Both the position numbers and the translations under genes were made by a program. Of a DNA stretch of 61,998 bases, positions 43,578 through 53,036 are shown piece by piece. The notes under the pieces are model-generated. The model made no database searches, was not told the DNA's origin, and worked only from the letters and a program-made list of their open reading frames with translations. Source of the DNA: Bacteroidaceae bacterium. GTDB taxonomy: Bacteria > Bacteroidota > Bacteroidia > Bacteroidales > Bacteroidaceae. The stretch covers positions 1-61,998 of the forward strand of contig JAFXTO010000029.1 of NCBI GenBank assembly GCA_017535725.1. Direction: 5' to 3'. The first letter of the stretch is position 1. Every line of letters begins with the position of its first letter.

Positions 43578-45473
43578 CTATATCGCAAGAATGTCTTCTT
43601 CCAGAAGCATCTGATGCAGCACTTCGGCCACCTTGCGGTCGGCCACTCCTTCGAGGTGCAAATCCTCGAGCGCATCGCGCCCTTGTTGGCGGAAGAGCTC
43701 AAGGATACGCTGACGGATGTCTTCTTTCTCGTCCACTTGCATGGGCCTTTGGCCAGGCAGAAGGGTCTGGTTGCCGATGCAGTTGTCACAGTGTCCGCAG
43801 TCCTGTGCTTCCCCTTCGCCAAAATAGTTGAGGAAGTAACGACTGCGACATTCATCGGTATGAAGATAGCCGATGATGGTCTGGATGCGCTGTTCCAGTT
43901 CTCGCCGCCGGTCTGCATAAATACTACGGGGCAGTATGATTTCATCGTTGTCCAGACGGCGCTGGGTGAAGGTCACATAAGGAATGAACTTACGTGGTAT
44001 AAAATTCAGGATGTGTGCTCTGCTGAGTGTGATGAGTGCCTCGCTGACTTCAGCCTCCGTGACACCCAGCTCCATAGCCATGCGATTTTCGTCGATGAAA
44101 GCATATTCACTGAAGATTCCCGTGTAGGAGCGTAGCATCAGGCCCAGTAATCGGTCGGCCGTGGATGGTATGTGCAGCCCGTAGAGTTCATCGCGCCGAC
44201 AGGTTATCATCACCCTGCTCTGATTTTCCTCGGCATCGACCCACTCGATATACCCAGCCCGCGAAAGTAATTGTAAGGCATTGTAGGCCCGGACGGGATA
44301 GTGCCGGAAGTTTCGGCAGAAGTCATCAAGCGAGAACTCTCTGGTGACTCCAAAGCCGTCACCAATGGCCATCTGCAGGAAGCAGCACATATCCTCGTAG
44401 ACTTGCACGACATACTCTTCGGGTGGGTAGGTCTCGTCAATTCGGCGACGAAGGATGGCTTCAGCACGAGGGCTGCGCAAAAGTATGGCGTGAGCCGGCT
44501 GTCCATCGCGCCCGGCACGCCCTGCCTCCTGGAAATAGGCCTCCGGCGAGTCGGGCACATCTGCGTGAATCACCGACCGCACATCAGGTTTGTCGATACC
44601 CATTCCGAAAGCATTCGTTGCTACCATGACCCGTATATCACCCTGTTTCCACGCACGGGCCCGTTCGTTTTTTTCTTTATTGGTGAGGCCTGCATGGTAG
44701 AAGGTGGCGAGAATGCCCTGGCCAGACAACCATTCGGCCAATTCGCGGGCACCCTTTCGACTGCGGACATAGACGATGGAACAGCCTTCGATTTCTTGCA
44801 GGAGTTCCTTGACTTCCTGTTCCTGGGTACCCGTATAAAGCCGTACGCTGTAGATGAGGTTCTTCCGTTCGAAACTCATGCGGAAGACATTCTCATGACT
44901 GAATTGTAGCTGCTTTTGGATGTCCTTGACTACGGCAGGGGTGGCCGTGGCCGTCAGTGCCAGGACTGGGGCGTTGGGTTGTACCTGTCGCACCTGGGCA
45001 ATGGCGAGGTAGGAGGGGCGAAAGTCATAACCCCATTGTGAAATGCAATGTGCCTCATCGACGGCGATGAAACTGACGTGCATCCGGCGTAGCTTGGACA
45101 GAAACAGTTCGGAGGAAAGACGTTCTGGCGAAACGTAGAGGAACTTGAAATTCCCATAGATGCAGTTCTCCAAGGCAACAATCACCTCGTCGCGGGACAT
45201 GCCCGTATAGATAGCAACGGACTTAATGCCCTTCTGTCGGAGATGTTCCACCTGATCCTTCATCAAGGCAATAAGAGGACTGATGACCAGACACAAGCCT
45301 TCCTTGGCCAATGCCGGCACCTGAAAAGTGATACTCTTGCCGCCTCCGGTGGGCATCAGCCCGAGGGTGTCGCGGCCAGCACCGATACTCTCGATAATCT
45401 CCTGCTGAATACCTCGGAAACTATCGTAGCCGAAATACTCCTTGAGCACGGAAAGATAAACGGATTCGCTCAT
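43578..45473 (-). CDS. recQ: ATP-dependent DNA helicase RecQ
   Basis: RecQ is a 3'-5' helicase of the RecF repair pathway. The order is Walker A PTGGGKS (41-47), DEAH box (139-142), ALTATATP, the second RecA fold with VATNAFGMGIDKPDVR and QEAGRAGRDG, then the zinc cluster (DECRSRYFLNYFGE, DCGHCDNC) and a winged helix. The 631-aa length is that of shorter Bacteroidetes RecQ. The C-terminus (ILELFRQQGRDALEDLHLEG) has no obvious HRDC domain. It overlaps the recJ end by four bases, so the two repair genes are translationally coupled. Confidence 0.95.
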   Translation of the reverse strand: MSESVYLSVLKEYFGYDSFRGIQQEIIESIGAGRDTLGLMPTGGGKSITFQVPALAKEGLCLVISPLIALMKDQVEHLRQKGIKSVAIYTGMSRDEVIVALENCIYGNFKFLYVSPERLSSELFLSKLRRMHVSFIAVDEAHCISQWGYDFRPSYLAIAQVRQVQPNAPVLALTATATPAVVKDIQKQLQFSHENVFRMSFERKNLIYSVRLYTGTQEQEVKELLQEIEGCSIVYVRSRKGARELAEWLSGQGILATFYHAGLTNKEKNERARAWKQGDIRVMVATNAFGMGIDKPDVRSVIHADVPDSPEAYFQEAGRAGRDGQPAHAILLRSPRAEAILRRRIDETYPPEEYVVQVYEDMCCFLQMAIGDGFGVTREFSLDDFCRNFRHYPVRAYNALQLLSRAGYIEWVDAEENQSRVMITCRRDELYGLHIPSTADRLLGLMLRSYTGIFSEYAFIDENRMAMELGVTEAEVSEALITLSRAHILNFIPRKFIPYVTFTQRRLDNDEIILPRSIYADRRRELEQRIQTIIGYLHTDECRSRYFLNYFGEGEAQDCGHCDNCIGNQTLLPGQRPMQVDEKEDIRQRILELFRQQGRDALEDLHLEGVADRKVAEVLHQMLLEEDILAI

Positions 45474-47194
45474 TCTTCCTCGCTCGGCCGAATATCTTCG
45501 ATTTGCAACTGAATCTCGCCACGCTTGTGGGTGTTCTCTTCCACGGTGTAGCAGATGTCAAAGGCATGCTTGCTCTTGATGAAACGGGCCTGGGAACTTA
45601 GGCCGAAGGCAATGCCGCTGATTACATTTGAACTCTTATTGTCCACAAGCTCCAATTTAATGTGCTCCTGATGATGCCCTACGACCTTGCTGGTGCCGTA
45701 GTCATAGACATGTTCCGTGCAGAACAGTGGATTCTGGTTGTCGGGACCGAAGGGTGCGAATTTGCGCAAATCCAAGAGGAACCGATGGGTTATATCCTTG
45801 AAGTCAAGCATCCCGTCAATAGTCAGTTCTGACTGAATTTGGGTCGGCAGTATATTCGCTTCCACATATTCTTCGAAACGGCGCTTGAACTCCGGTACGT
45901 TTTCTACCCTCATGGAGAGTCCAGCGGCATAAGTGTGCCCTCCGAAGTTCTCCAGCAGGTCACGACAGCTGTCAATGGCTCGGTAGACATCAAAGCCTGC
46001 CACGCTGCGGGCAGACCCGGTAGCCATATCGTCTGTGCGGGTCAGCACGACAGATGGACGGGTGTAAATTTCTGTAAGACGTGAGGCAACAATACCAATG
46101 ACGCCCTTGTGCCACTCCTCATTGTAGATGACGATAGCCTTGTGTTCGTGGCCGGGATCCAGCCGTTCGACGATGGCATTGGCCTCTTGTGTCATCTCTT
46201 TGTCGAGGTCCTTGCGCTGGTCGTTGTAGGCATTGATCTGAAGTGCCATGCGATGTGCCTTGTTGGGGTCCCGCTCCACAAGGAGTGCCACGGCCTCTCC
46301 GCCATTCTGCATGCGGCCGGAAGCGTTGATGCGGGGGCCAATTTTGAAGATGATGTCGCTCATGGTTACCTCGCGGTCGCCCAAGCCACATATTTCGATG
46401 ATGGCTTTCAGCCCCACACTGGCGTTGGCATTGATTTGCTTCAGCCCGTGGTATGCCAAGATGCGATTTTCTCCCATGATAGGGACAATGTCAGAAGCAA
46501 TGCTCACGGCACACAAGTCCAGCAAAGGCGTAAGCTGGCTAAAGGGAATGCCATTGTTTTGTGCGAAAGCCTGCATCAACTTGAAGCCCACGCCGCAGCC
46601 CGAAAGATGCTCGTAGGGATAGGTGGCATCTGTCCGTTTTGCGTTCAGGATGGCAACTGCCGGCGGCAACACCTCATCTGGCACATGGTGGTCGCAGATG
46701 ATGAAATCGATACCCAGCTTCTTGGCGTATGCGATTTCCTCGATGGCCTTGATGCCGCAGTCCAGTACAATGATAAGTCCCACTCCCGTGGAGTGAGCAT
46801 AGTCTACACCCTTATGGCTGACTCCATATCCTTCTTCGTAGCGATCTGGAATGTAGAAGTCAATGTTGAGTGTAAATTGCTGTAAGAACCGATAGACGAG
46901 AGCGACGGCAGTGCAGCCATCGACGTCATAGTCTCCGTACACAAGGATTCGTTCCTTGCGGCCGAGCGCCTGGTTGAGTCGGTCCACCGCCACATGCATG
47001 TCACGAAAGAGGAAAGGATCCAGCAATCCCGTGAGCTGCGGACGGAAGAACCGCCTCGCTTCCATGGCCGTGGTAATGCCACGGTCCAGAAGCATCATGC
47101 CAAGCGCAGGGTGAATATTCACTTCGTGCGCCAATGCATCAGCTGCTTCCCGACGTTCTTGTGAAGGAGGTTCGTAATTCCATTTGTAGTTCAT
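45470..47194 (-). CDS. recJ: Single-stranded-DNA-specific exonuclease RecJ
   Basis: RecJ degrades single-stranded DNA 5'-3' in recombination and mismatch repair. The DHH phosphoesterase motifs are GDYDVDG (87-93), DCG (145-147) and CDHH (167-170). DHHA1 (KGVIGIVASRLTEIYTRPSV, GSARSVAGFDVYRAI with GGHTYAAGLS) and a C-terminal OB-like domain follow. The 574-aa length is normal. Acting with RecQ, encoded directly downstream with a 4-base overlap, it would resect DNA ends. Confidence 0.95.
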   Translation of the reverse strand: MNYKWNYEPPSQERREAADALAHEVNIHPALGMMLLDRGITTAMEARRFFRPQLTGLLDPFLFRDMHVAVDRLNQALGRKERILVYGDYDVDGCTAVALVYRFLQQFTLNIDFYIPDRYEEGYGVSHKGVDYAHSTGVGLIIVLDCGIKAIEEIAYAKKLGIDFIICDHHVPDEVLPPAVAILNAKRTDATYPYEHLSGCGVGFKLMQAFAQNNGIPFSQLTPLLDLCAVSIASDIVPIMGENRILAYHGLKQINANASVGLKAIIEICGLGDREVTMSDIIFKIGPRINASGRMQNGGEAVALLVERDPNKAHRMALQINAYNDQRKDLDKEMTQEANAIVERLDPGHEHKAIVIYNEEWHKGVIGIVASRLTEIYTRPSVVLTRTDDMATGSARSVAGFDVYRAIDSCRDLLENFGGHTYAAGLSMRVENVPEFKRRFEEYVEANILPTQIQSELTIDGMLDFKDITHRFLLDLRKFAPFGPDNQNPLFCTEHVYDYGTSKVVGHHQEHIKLELVDNKSSNVISGIAFGLSSQARFIKSKHAFDICYTVEENTHKRGEIQLQIEDIRPSEEE

Positions 47195-47349
47195 TTATAT
47201 GTTGTTTTTTTCCTATTTCTTTCGCAAAGAGCCATGCAAAAGGCTCGAAAATGCCTATAACAGCGCGTAAAGGTAGTTAAAAAAACGCGAACTACAGCAC
47301 CTTTCTATGTTATAATTCCATAAAACCGTCCTTTTTACCTAAAAATAGT

Positions 47350-47379
47350 GACTGCACCCACGAAAACGCGGGTGCAGTC
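47350..47379 (-). terminator. Terminator after the C1 peptidase gene
   Basis: GACTGCACCC (47350-47359) pairs perfectly with GGGTGCAGTC (47370-47379). On the minus strand it is followed by ACTATTTTTAGG. It lies 28 bases beyond the peptidase stop and separates it from recJ. Confidence 0.75.
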
Positions 47380-47406
47380 GATGTCTTGTATCCTTATTTT
47401 TTGGTA

Positions 47407-48603
47407 TTAAATACCAAGTTTCTTGCGAATATCCTTGGGGATGGCATTCTTGTTGACGAGGAAGTCCATAGTGCGAGCTGCGACGAAGGCTTTGGTCATG
47501 TACCAGATGCCCTTGTATTCGCCGGCCTCACCCCATGAATTTTTTACCATGTAATATTCACGGCCGTTCTGATCCTTGGCCAGTCCGTAGATGTGCATTC
47601 CGTGGTCGTCGGTCAGTTCCCAGCTGTCGAAGTCCTTTTGACGTTGCTCCTGAGTGGGGACGATTTCAGGTGCTGCGATGCCAAGGCTGTCGATGAGTTG
47701 AGCGCGTTCAGCTGGTTTCATGTTTAACCATTTGGCCTGGTCGCTGCCAGAGAGTCCGTCGGCAGTCTTGGTGTTATAGAGCACGCCGAGTCCCTGACGG
47801 GTGAAGCCTTCGTCCGAGACGTCGCCGCCCCAGGCGATGGTGTAGTCGTTGGCCAGAGCGTTGTCAATGATTCGCATCATCTCGTCCATCGGAACGTTGA
47901 AGCTGTGGTCCCAACGCCAGTTGTCCTGTACTTCGACGGCGAAGCTGCTGTAGAAAGGATGGTGGGTGTAGCTGGTGATGCTGACGTAGTCATTCCAGTC
48001 GATGCCGAGGCTCTGGGCGAAGGTCTGTGGGGTGTAAGTGACACCTTCGTAGGTGAAAGTCTCTGGAGCCTTGCCGAGGTAAGCGTCGAGAATACCCTGT
48101 AGGCCAATCTTCCACTGGGGGGTAATGGTTTTGGATTTGCTGGTGGCGATGGCCTTCACGTAGGGAGTCATCACGCTGAAGAACTCATTGAAGTTGGCCA
48201 ATGTGTCGCCAATCATCGTTCCCGGTTTGGCCATGGCGTCCTCTGGGATAATGCCGTGGTTCTTGATGATGATAAGTACGTCGCCGGCAGAACCGCCCTG
48301 CGAGAAGTCGCAGTCGCCATGCATGCGGACGGTGACATCGGCGCGCTCCATGTAATCCTTGTTGCAAACGAACATTTCGGCCAGGTCGTAGGTCTTGCCG
48401 GTCTTCTTCAGAATCTCGGACTCGAAGAAGCTTAGTGTGGAGTAGGCCCAGCAAGTGCCGCTTCGGTTCTGGTTCTTGACGCTGGTGATAGGAAGCTCTT
48501 TAATGGTTGTGAAGACGGGCTTCTTGTTCGACGTTTCTTCCTGAGCTTGGAGGCCGCTGGCACAAAAGAGGGTCAGGAGGGCGAGAGAGAGAAATTTCTT
48601 CAT
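47407..48603 (-). CDS. C1-family aminopeptidase (PepC/bleomycin hydrolase-like), secreted
   Basis: A signal peptide (MKKFLSLALLTLFCASGLQA|Q) precedes a papain-fold peptidase. The catalytic residues are visible: NQNRSGTCWAYST (Gln45 oxyanion, Cys51), the histidine in DDHGMHIYGLAKD and the asparagine in MVKNSWG. The 398-aa length and the long insertion between Cys and His match Bacteroidetes relatives of aminopeptidase C. Export to the periplasm is unlike classical cytoplasmic PepC, so it probably processes peptides taken up across the outer membrane. Its 5' flank is a 9-bp tandem array running back to pepP. Confidence 0.92.
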   Translation of the reverse strand: MKKFLSLALLTLFCASGLQAQEETSNKKPVFTTIKELPITSVKNQNRSGTCWAYSTLSFFESEILKKTGKTYDLAEMFVCNKDYMERADVTVRMHGDCDFSQGGSAGDVLIIIKNHGIIPEDAMAKPGTMIGDTLANFNEFFSVMTPYVKAIATSKSKTITPQWKIGLQGILDAYLGKAPETFTYEGVTYTPQTFAQSLGIDWNDYVSITSYTHHPFYSSFAVEVQDNWRWDHSFNVPMDEMMRIIDNALANDYTIAWGGDVSDEGFTRQGLGVLYNTKTADGLSGSDQAKWLNMKPAERAQLIDSLGIAAPEIVPTQEQRQKDFDSWELTDDHGMHIYGLAKDQNGREYYMVKNSWGEAGEYKGIWYMTKAFVAARTMDFLVNKNAIPKDIRKKLGI

Positions 48604-48633
48604 AGGTTGTTTAATATTGGGTTGTTGTTTTAT

Positions 48634-48747
48634 GGGGCTAATAGGGTTAATGGGGTTAATGGGATAAATGGGGTTAATGGGATAAATGGGTCTAATGGGG
48701 AGAATGGGTCTAATGGAGTAAATAGGGCTAATGGGACTTATGGGTTA
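48634..48747. repeat. 9-bp tandem array, 12 units of GGG(n)TAAT type
   Basis: Twelve 9-base units (GGGGTTAAT, GGGATAAAT, GGGTCTAAT and variants) fill the gap between the pepP stop (48745-48747) and the start of the C1 peptidase gene. The last partial unit overlaps the pepP stop codon. The plus-strand frame through it reads like a Gly-Asn collagen-like repeat but has no other support as a gene. Confidence 0.95.
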
Positions 48748-50148
48748 TTCTCTGGCTGCAAGAAACTCTTCGAGCTCCTTGACATGATAGGGAATCATCT
48801 TGTCACCGAGGTAGCGGGCACCGTCTGCTGTGATGAGCAGGTCGTCCTCGATGCGGATTCCGCCAAAGTCCTTGTATTGCTCGATGCGGTCGAAGTTCAG
48901 GAACTCGGCACAATGCTTCTTCCCACGCCACTCGTCGATGAGTGCTGGGATAAAGTAAATTCCTGGCTCGTCGGTCATCACATAACCTTCTTGCAGGCGG
49001 CGACCAAATCGCAGGGCGTTGGTTCCAAATTGTTCGAGGTTCGGACGTACTTCGTCATCAAAACCAACGTAGATTTGTCCGAGGCCTTCCATGTCATGGA
49101 CGTCCATACCCATAGCGTGACCCAGGCCGTGGGGGAAGAAGAGGGCATGAGCGCCGGCAGCCAGGCTGTCGTCCACGTTTCCTTTCATCAAGCCGAGGTC
49201 TTGCAGGCGTTCGGTGATGACACGGGCAGCTGCGAAGTGGGCGTCCCACCACTTCAGCCCGGGACGGGCGATGTCATAGACATGGTCGTGTGCATCAACA
49301 ACAGCTTGATAGACATCGCGCTGTCGTTGGTCAAAGCGCCCGCTGATAGGCGTGGTGCGGGTGTTGTCCGAACAGTAGTTCTCGTTGGTCTCGGCGCCGC
49401 AGTCACAGAGCATCAGGCGTCCAGCTTCCAAAGGCCGGGATGAAGGATAGCCGTGCATGATTTCGCCATGCATAGAGAGAATGCTTGGGAAGCTGACGAT
49501 GCAACCCTTGGAAGCCGCGATACCGCTTATGCGACCGGCAATCTCTTGTTCGATGACGCCTGGACGACACATCTGCATGGCTGTAGTGTGCATCTCATAG
49601 CCGATGGCGCAGGCACGTTCAATCTCGGCGACTTCTTCAGCGGACTTGACGATACGCTGGTCCACGACAGCCTGAATGAGCTTCAGGGAGGCAGCGGCGC
49701 GCTGGTCACGCGGGTGAATGCCGGTAAGATCCATGAGCTGAATCATCTGGTCATGGCGGTAGGGTGGGAGGAAGTGGATGTCACGTCCGCTGTCCTGTGC
49801 ATCGCGGAAGAGGCTTTCGAGACGGCTCATGGGAGCGCTCTTGGTGCATCCCGTCTGCATGGCCATATCTGCCACACTGTCCACGGAGCCGAACCAGACG
49901 ATATCTTCGATGTCGATGTCATCGCCAATAAGCCACTCGTCGCCCGAATCGGCATCGATGACACCAACGAGTCCATCGCGCTGGAGCCCAAAATAATAGA
50001 GGAAGGAGCTGTCCTGACGGAACTTGTAACCATTGGACGGATAGTTCACGGGCGATTCGTTGTTGCCGAAAAGCACAACGAGTCCCCTCTCGATACGCTG
50101 GCGCAGGGTGGCGCGCCGGTTGATATAGGTCTGTTTGCTGAATAACAT
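48745..50148 (-). CDS. pepP: Xaa-Pro aminopeptidase (M24, AMPP type)
   Basis: The enzyme removes N-terminal residues preceding proline. The AMP_N domain (about 1-130) contains RQDSSFLYYFGLQRDGLVGV. The pita-bread domain has its dinuclear metal ligands in CDCGAETNENYCSDNTRT (two Asp), HGLGHAMGMDVHD (His), DEPGIYFIP (Glu) and GGIRIEDD (Glu). The 467-aa length is typical. No signal peptide, so it acts in the cytoplasm. Its stop codon is the first bases of the tandem array downstream. Confidence 0.94.
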   Translation of the reverse strand: MLFSKQTYINRRATLRQRIERGLVVLFGNNESPVNYPSNGYKFRQDSSFLYYFGLQRDGLVGVIDADSGDEWLIGDDIDIEDIVWFGSVDSVADMAMQTGCTKSAPMSRLESLFRDAQDSGRDIHFLPPYRHDQMIQLMDLTGIHPRDQRAAASLKLIQAVVDQRIVKSAEEVAEIERACAIGYEMHTTAMQMCRPGVIEQEIAGRISGIAASKGCIVSFPSILSMHGEIMHGYPSSRPLEAGRLMLCDCGAETNENYCSDNTRTTPISGRFDQRQRDVYQAVVDAHDHVYDIARPGLKWWDAHFAAARVITERLQDLGLMKGNVDDSLAAGAHALFFPHGLGHAMGMDVHDMEGLGQIYVGFDDEVRPNLEQFGTNALRFGRRLQEGYVMTDEPGIYFIPALIDEWRGKKHCAEFLNFDRIEQYKDFGGIRIEDDLLITADGARYLGDKMIPYHVKELEEFLAARE

Positions 50149-50163
50149 AGATATGACAATTTA

Positions 50164-50433
50164 CTAATCTTCAAAGTTGGGGTCTTGGCGGAGTGTCTCC
50201 TGGACGAGACGCAAGATGGAGAATTGCCCTTCAAAAACCGATGACTGATTCAGGTGAACCTTCAGCGATTGGATACTTCGGCGGGCGAAACGAGGGAGGT
50301 TCAGGATGTTCAAGCCTTTCACCTTTATACTCTTGGGCAGGCGATCCATGTGCTCTTCGTACCAACGAAAACACTCATCACGCTCCTGGGGCGTTGTCCT
50401 TGGTTTGAAATAAATATTCTCTGGCATAGGCAT
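50164..50433 (-). CDS. Conserved small hypothetical protein
   Basis: The 89-aa basic protein (MPMPENIYFKPRTTPQERDE, CFRWYEEHMDRLPKSIKVKG, ILNLPRFARRSIQSLKVHLN) starts directly after the TAA of the clostripain gene (TAAATG) and ends 15 bases before pepP. The tight spacing in an operon and absence of overlap support a real gene. No signal peptide, membrane segment or known motif was recognised. An alternative start is two codons later at 50427. Confidence 0.65.
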   Translation of the reverse strand: MPMPENIYFKPRTTPQERDECFRWYEEHMDRLPKSIKVKGLNILNLPRFARRSIQSLKVHLNQSSVFEGQFSILRLVQETLRQDPNFED

Positions 50434-51678
50434 TTACCAATTTGTTGCACGCATGCCGGTGGCCTGATACCACTCCAGCTGGTGATAGGAATCATTCCAT
50501 CCTTTTGACTCATTCTGTTCGCGGGGGATGTATATGGTGACGCCTCCACAATGGGGGATGTCGTAGGCATACATTCGGGTTCCTGAGGGGTACGGATATG
50601 CTGAATACCAGGAGGAGGTTAATTTCTGGACGGGTACTGCTTCGTCAAATTCGCGAACCCATGAGGAATAGCTGACGGGGTCTAAGTAGTTATATAATAA
50701 GTTCTTCAGGTCGTAAAAGGCTGTGAAGGACGCGGTATTCGGCCAGGGATAATAATTCTGAATGCCAGTGGTGTTGAGTTCCGTTCGATTGGCCAGGAGG
50801 CTGTTCATCAGAGGAGCCGTGACTTGTGCCAGATGTTCGAGTTTGTCCGTGCGGATAGCCGACAATTCAGCGCCCCCATAGGAGCCTTTCCCTCTACCAT
50901 TAATATAATAGTCCACATACATTTCTACCCATGTCGTCGGATCCGCGGGAACGGTACACATCGAGCGGAGCATCTGGGTATAAGGGGCTCCATCGGCGGG
51001 GATTTCAGCAGGTGAGGCAATGATGTAGTCGGCTACATGCCGCAGTTCGTAAGCCACTTCGATACATTGCATGACGCAGGCATCAAAAAACACATAGTCA
51101 AAATGCGGGCAGTCCGAAAGTACGCCGGCCAGCACGGGGATGTTCATCTTGCGTCCATTATTGCTGGTCGATCGTACACCGTTATCTATTCCGAAAGAAC
51201 GGCGAGGGCTCTTTTGAGTCGATTCCCCTGGGTCGTCGAAGAGCCAACCAGAAGCGTGGCTGCACATAGTCAGGGCGTAGGTGCGAGCGGGATAGAGGCG
51301 AAAGATGTCCTGTAGGATATTCGCCATCGTCTGGCTATCGGTGGAACATATATTGCCGTCGTAGGTCTTCACTGTGCGCAGGCGCTCCCTGTGTGTGCCC
51401 ACGCAGAGGCGCGAGCTCTTCCTGTCGTCTATGAAAAGGACTATACGGGAGTTGTCGTCAATGCTGTCCAATCCCCATGCTATCTCCATCGAATCCGTTC
51501 GCAGGTAGTTGTCTAAGGAATTCTCCGCAGCCATATAGACAATCAGCGTACGTGCCAGCGTGTCGCCCGGCATTCCGGGCAATCGTGGCTCGATGTCTTT
51601 CTCATTACTGCAAGCATCTGAAAAAATAGCAGTCAGGAGGAGTATAATATATATAAGGTGTACGTTTTTTGCGTTCAT
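50434..51678 (-). CDS. Clostripain-related C11 cysteine peptidase, lipoprotein
   Basis: The start at 51678 follows the promoter by seven bases and gives a lipoprotein signal (IIYIILLLTAIFSDAC). The C11 fold is shown by RTLIVYMAAENSL, the catalytic histidine in MCSHASGWLFD and the catalytic cysteine in YVFFDACVMQCIEVAYELR, followed by IIASPAEIPADGAPY. C11 peptidases cleave after Arg or Lys and are usually self-activated; the 415-aa length is typical of Bacteroidetes clostripain-like proteins. It begins the operon with the 89-aa protein and pepP. Confidence 0.9.
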   Translation of the reverse strand: MNAKNVHLIYIILLLTAIFSDACSNEKDIEPRLPGMPGDTLARTLIVYMAAENSLDNYLRTDSMEIAWGLDSIDDNSRIVLFIDDRKSSRLCVGTHRERLRTVKTYDGNICSTDSQTMANILQDIFRLYPARTYALTMCSHASGWLFDDPGESTQKSPRRSFGIDNGVRSTSNNGRKMNIPVLAGVLSDCPHFDYVFFDACVMQCIEVAYELRHVADYIIASPAEIPADGAPYTQMLRSMCTVPADPTTWVEMYVDYYINGRGKGSYGGAELSAIRTDKLEHLAQVTAPLMNSLLANRTELNTTGIQNYYPWPNTASFTAFYDLKNLLYNYLDPVSYSSWVREFDEAVPVQKLTSSWYSAYPYPSGTRMYAYDIPHCGGVTIYIPREQNESKGWNDSYHQLEWYQATGMRATNW

Positions 51679-51684
51679 CGGGTG

Positions 51685-51692
51685 CAAAATTA
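51685..51692 (-). promoter_or_regulatory. -7 box TAATTTTG for the C11 peptidase operon
   Basis: TAATTTTGCACCCG is followed directly by the ATG at 51678, predicting an almost leaderless mRNA. It excludes the upstream start at 51714. Confidence 0.55.
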
Positions 51693-51756
51693 CTTTTTTT
51701 TTCTCACATTGCACAAGAAAACGGGTGTGTTTTTCGTTTCTTTAATAAAAAGTCGC

Positions 51757-51764
51757 TATTTTTG
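51757..51764 (+). promoter_or_regulatory. -7 box TATTTTTG for the histidine kinase gene
   Basis: TATTTTTGCCCC ends five bases before the ATG at 51769, so transcription would start at or next to the start codon. It also excludes the longer frame from 51658. Confidence 0.55.
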
Positions 51765-51768
51765 CCCC

Positions 51769-52932
51769 ATGCAATGGACTGATCGCATACGTCAGGTGAA
51801 ATTCCTGCTGGTCTGTGCAGCGGTGATGATATGTGCCGCTTCTCTCACTTGGACCCATTACCTCGTGGCCGATTTGGCTCGCGAGGAACGTGGTCGTATG
51901 GAGGTGTGGGCGGAAGCCATGCGCACTTTTGACATGGCGGACGATCAGACCGATCTCTCTCTCGTTCTCCAAGTGATCAATGGCAACAACACCATTCCCG
52001 TCATCGTCCTCGACGAGAGCGGCCAGGTGCAGACCTATCGTAACCTGGAGGTGCGCGCCAAGAATGCAGCTGACGTGGATAGGGTTGTCTTGCGGAAAGC
52101 TCAGGCGATGAAAGCCGAAGGGCGTTCCATACGTATCGACCTGGATGAGGACGAGGGCACTTACATGGAGGTCTGCTACGATGAGAGCATCATGCTTCGG
52201 CGTCTGGCTCGCTATCCATTCATCCAACTGGGTGTGGTGCTTATCTTCGTTGCCGTGGCAATCTTCGCCCTGCTGAGCAGCAAGCGTGCCGAACAGAATA
52301 AGGTGTGGGTGGGGCTCTCGAAGGAAACGGCCCACCAGCTTGGGACCCCGATTTCATCGCTGATGGCTTGGACCCAAGTATTGCGCGAGACATACCCTGA
52401 CGATGAGCTGCTTCCGGAAATGGATAAGGATGTCCGGCGCCTGCAGCGTATCGCCGAACGCTTCTCGAAAATAGGTTCGCTGCCTGAACTCAGGCCGGAA
52501 AACCTCAATGACTTAATCGGTCAAGTGATGGAGTACATTGAACGGCGTACCTCCAATCGTGTCCGGATAGTCACGAAATTACCAGAACATCCACTCATCG
52601 TCCAATTGTCGGCCCCCTTGTTTGAATGGGTGGTGGAGAACTTGTGCAAGAACGCTGTTGATGCCATGGACGGCAAGGGCACCATCACCATCACCGCCGC
52701 AGAGGAGCCCTCGCGTTTCGTCGTACAAGTTTCCGACACAGGTAAGGGAATCCCCAAGGCCCAATGGGGCAATGTTTTCCAGCCGGGCTTCACAACGAAA
52801 CAGCGTGGATGGGGCCTGGGACTCTCGCTCGCAAAACGTATTATCGAGGAGTATCACCACGGCCGTATTTTCGTCAAGTCGTCAGAAGTAGGACAGGGGA
52901 CTACCTTCCGCATCGAATTGAAGAAAAATTGA
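51769..52932 (+). CDS. Sensor histidine kinase, two membrane segments
   Basis: The 387-aa protein has membrane segments at about 12-29 and 151-170 around a periplasmic sensor of about 120 residues. The cytoplasmic part begins GLSKETAHQLGTPISSLMAW, with the phospho-accepting His189 in an HQLGTP box. The ATPase motifs are the N box VVENLCKNAVDAM, G1 VSDTGKGIP, F box VFQPGFTTK and G2 RGWGLGLSLAKRI. No response regulator gene is adjacent, so its partner is elsewhere. The signal it senses cannot be told from the sequence. It is divergent from the C11 peptidase gene with 90 bases between start codons. Confidence 0.92.
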   Translation: MQWTDRIRQVKFLLVCAAVMICAASLTWTHYLVADLAREERGRMEVWAEAMRTFDMADDQTDLSLVLQVINGNNTIPVIVLDESGQVQTYRNLEVRAKNAADVDRVVLRKAQAMKAEGRSIRIDLDEDEGTYMEVCYDESIMLRRLARYPFIQLGVVLIFVAVAIFALLSSKRAEQNKVWVGLSKETAHQLGTPISSLMAWTQVLRETYPDDELLPEMDKDVRRLQRIAERFSKIGSLPELRPENLNDLIGQVMEYIERRTSNRVRIVTKLPEHPLIVQLSAPLFEWVVENLCKNAVDAMDGKGTITITAAEEPSRFVVQVSDTGKGIPKAQWGNVFQPGFTTKQRGWGLGLSLAKRIIEEYHHGRIFVKSSEVGQGTTFRIELKKN

Positions 52933-53036
52933 CCAAAGGACAGCCTTAAACGGGAGCGTAGAACCTTCTTTTAGGTCGAAAAGAGCAAAAAACGCTAAAG
53001 ACGAAAGCTTAAAAGCAAAACTTTTTGTTGCTTTCC

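Noticed and set aside
48547-49443. Plus-strand frame with collagen-like GVNGINGVNG repeats
   Set aside because: The repeat is the translation of the 9-bp array, and the rest is antisense to pepP. There is no start signal, signal peptide or family.
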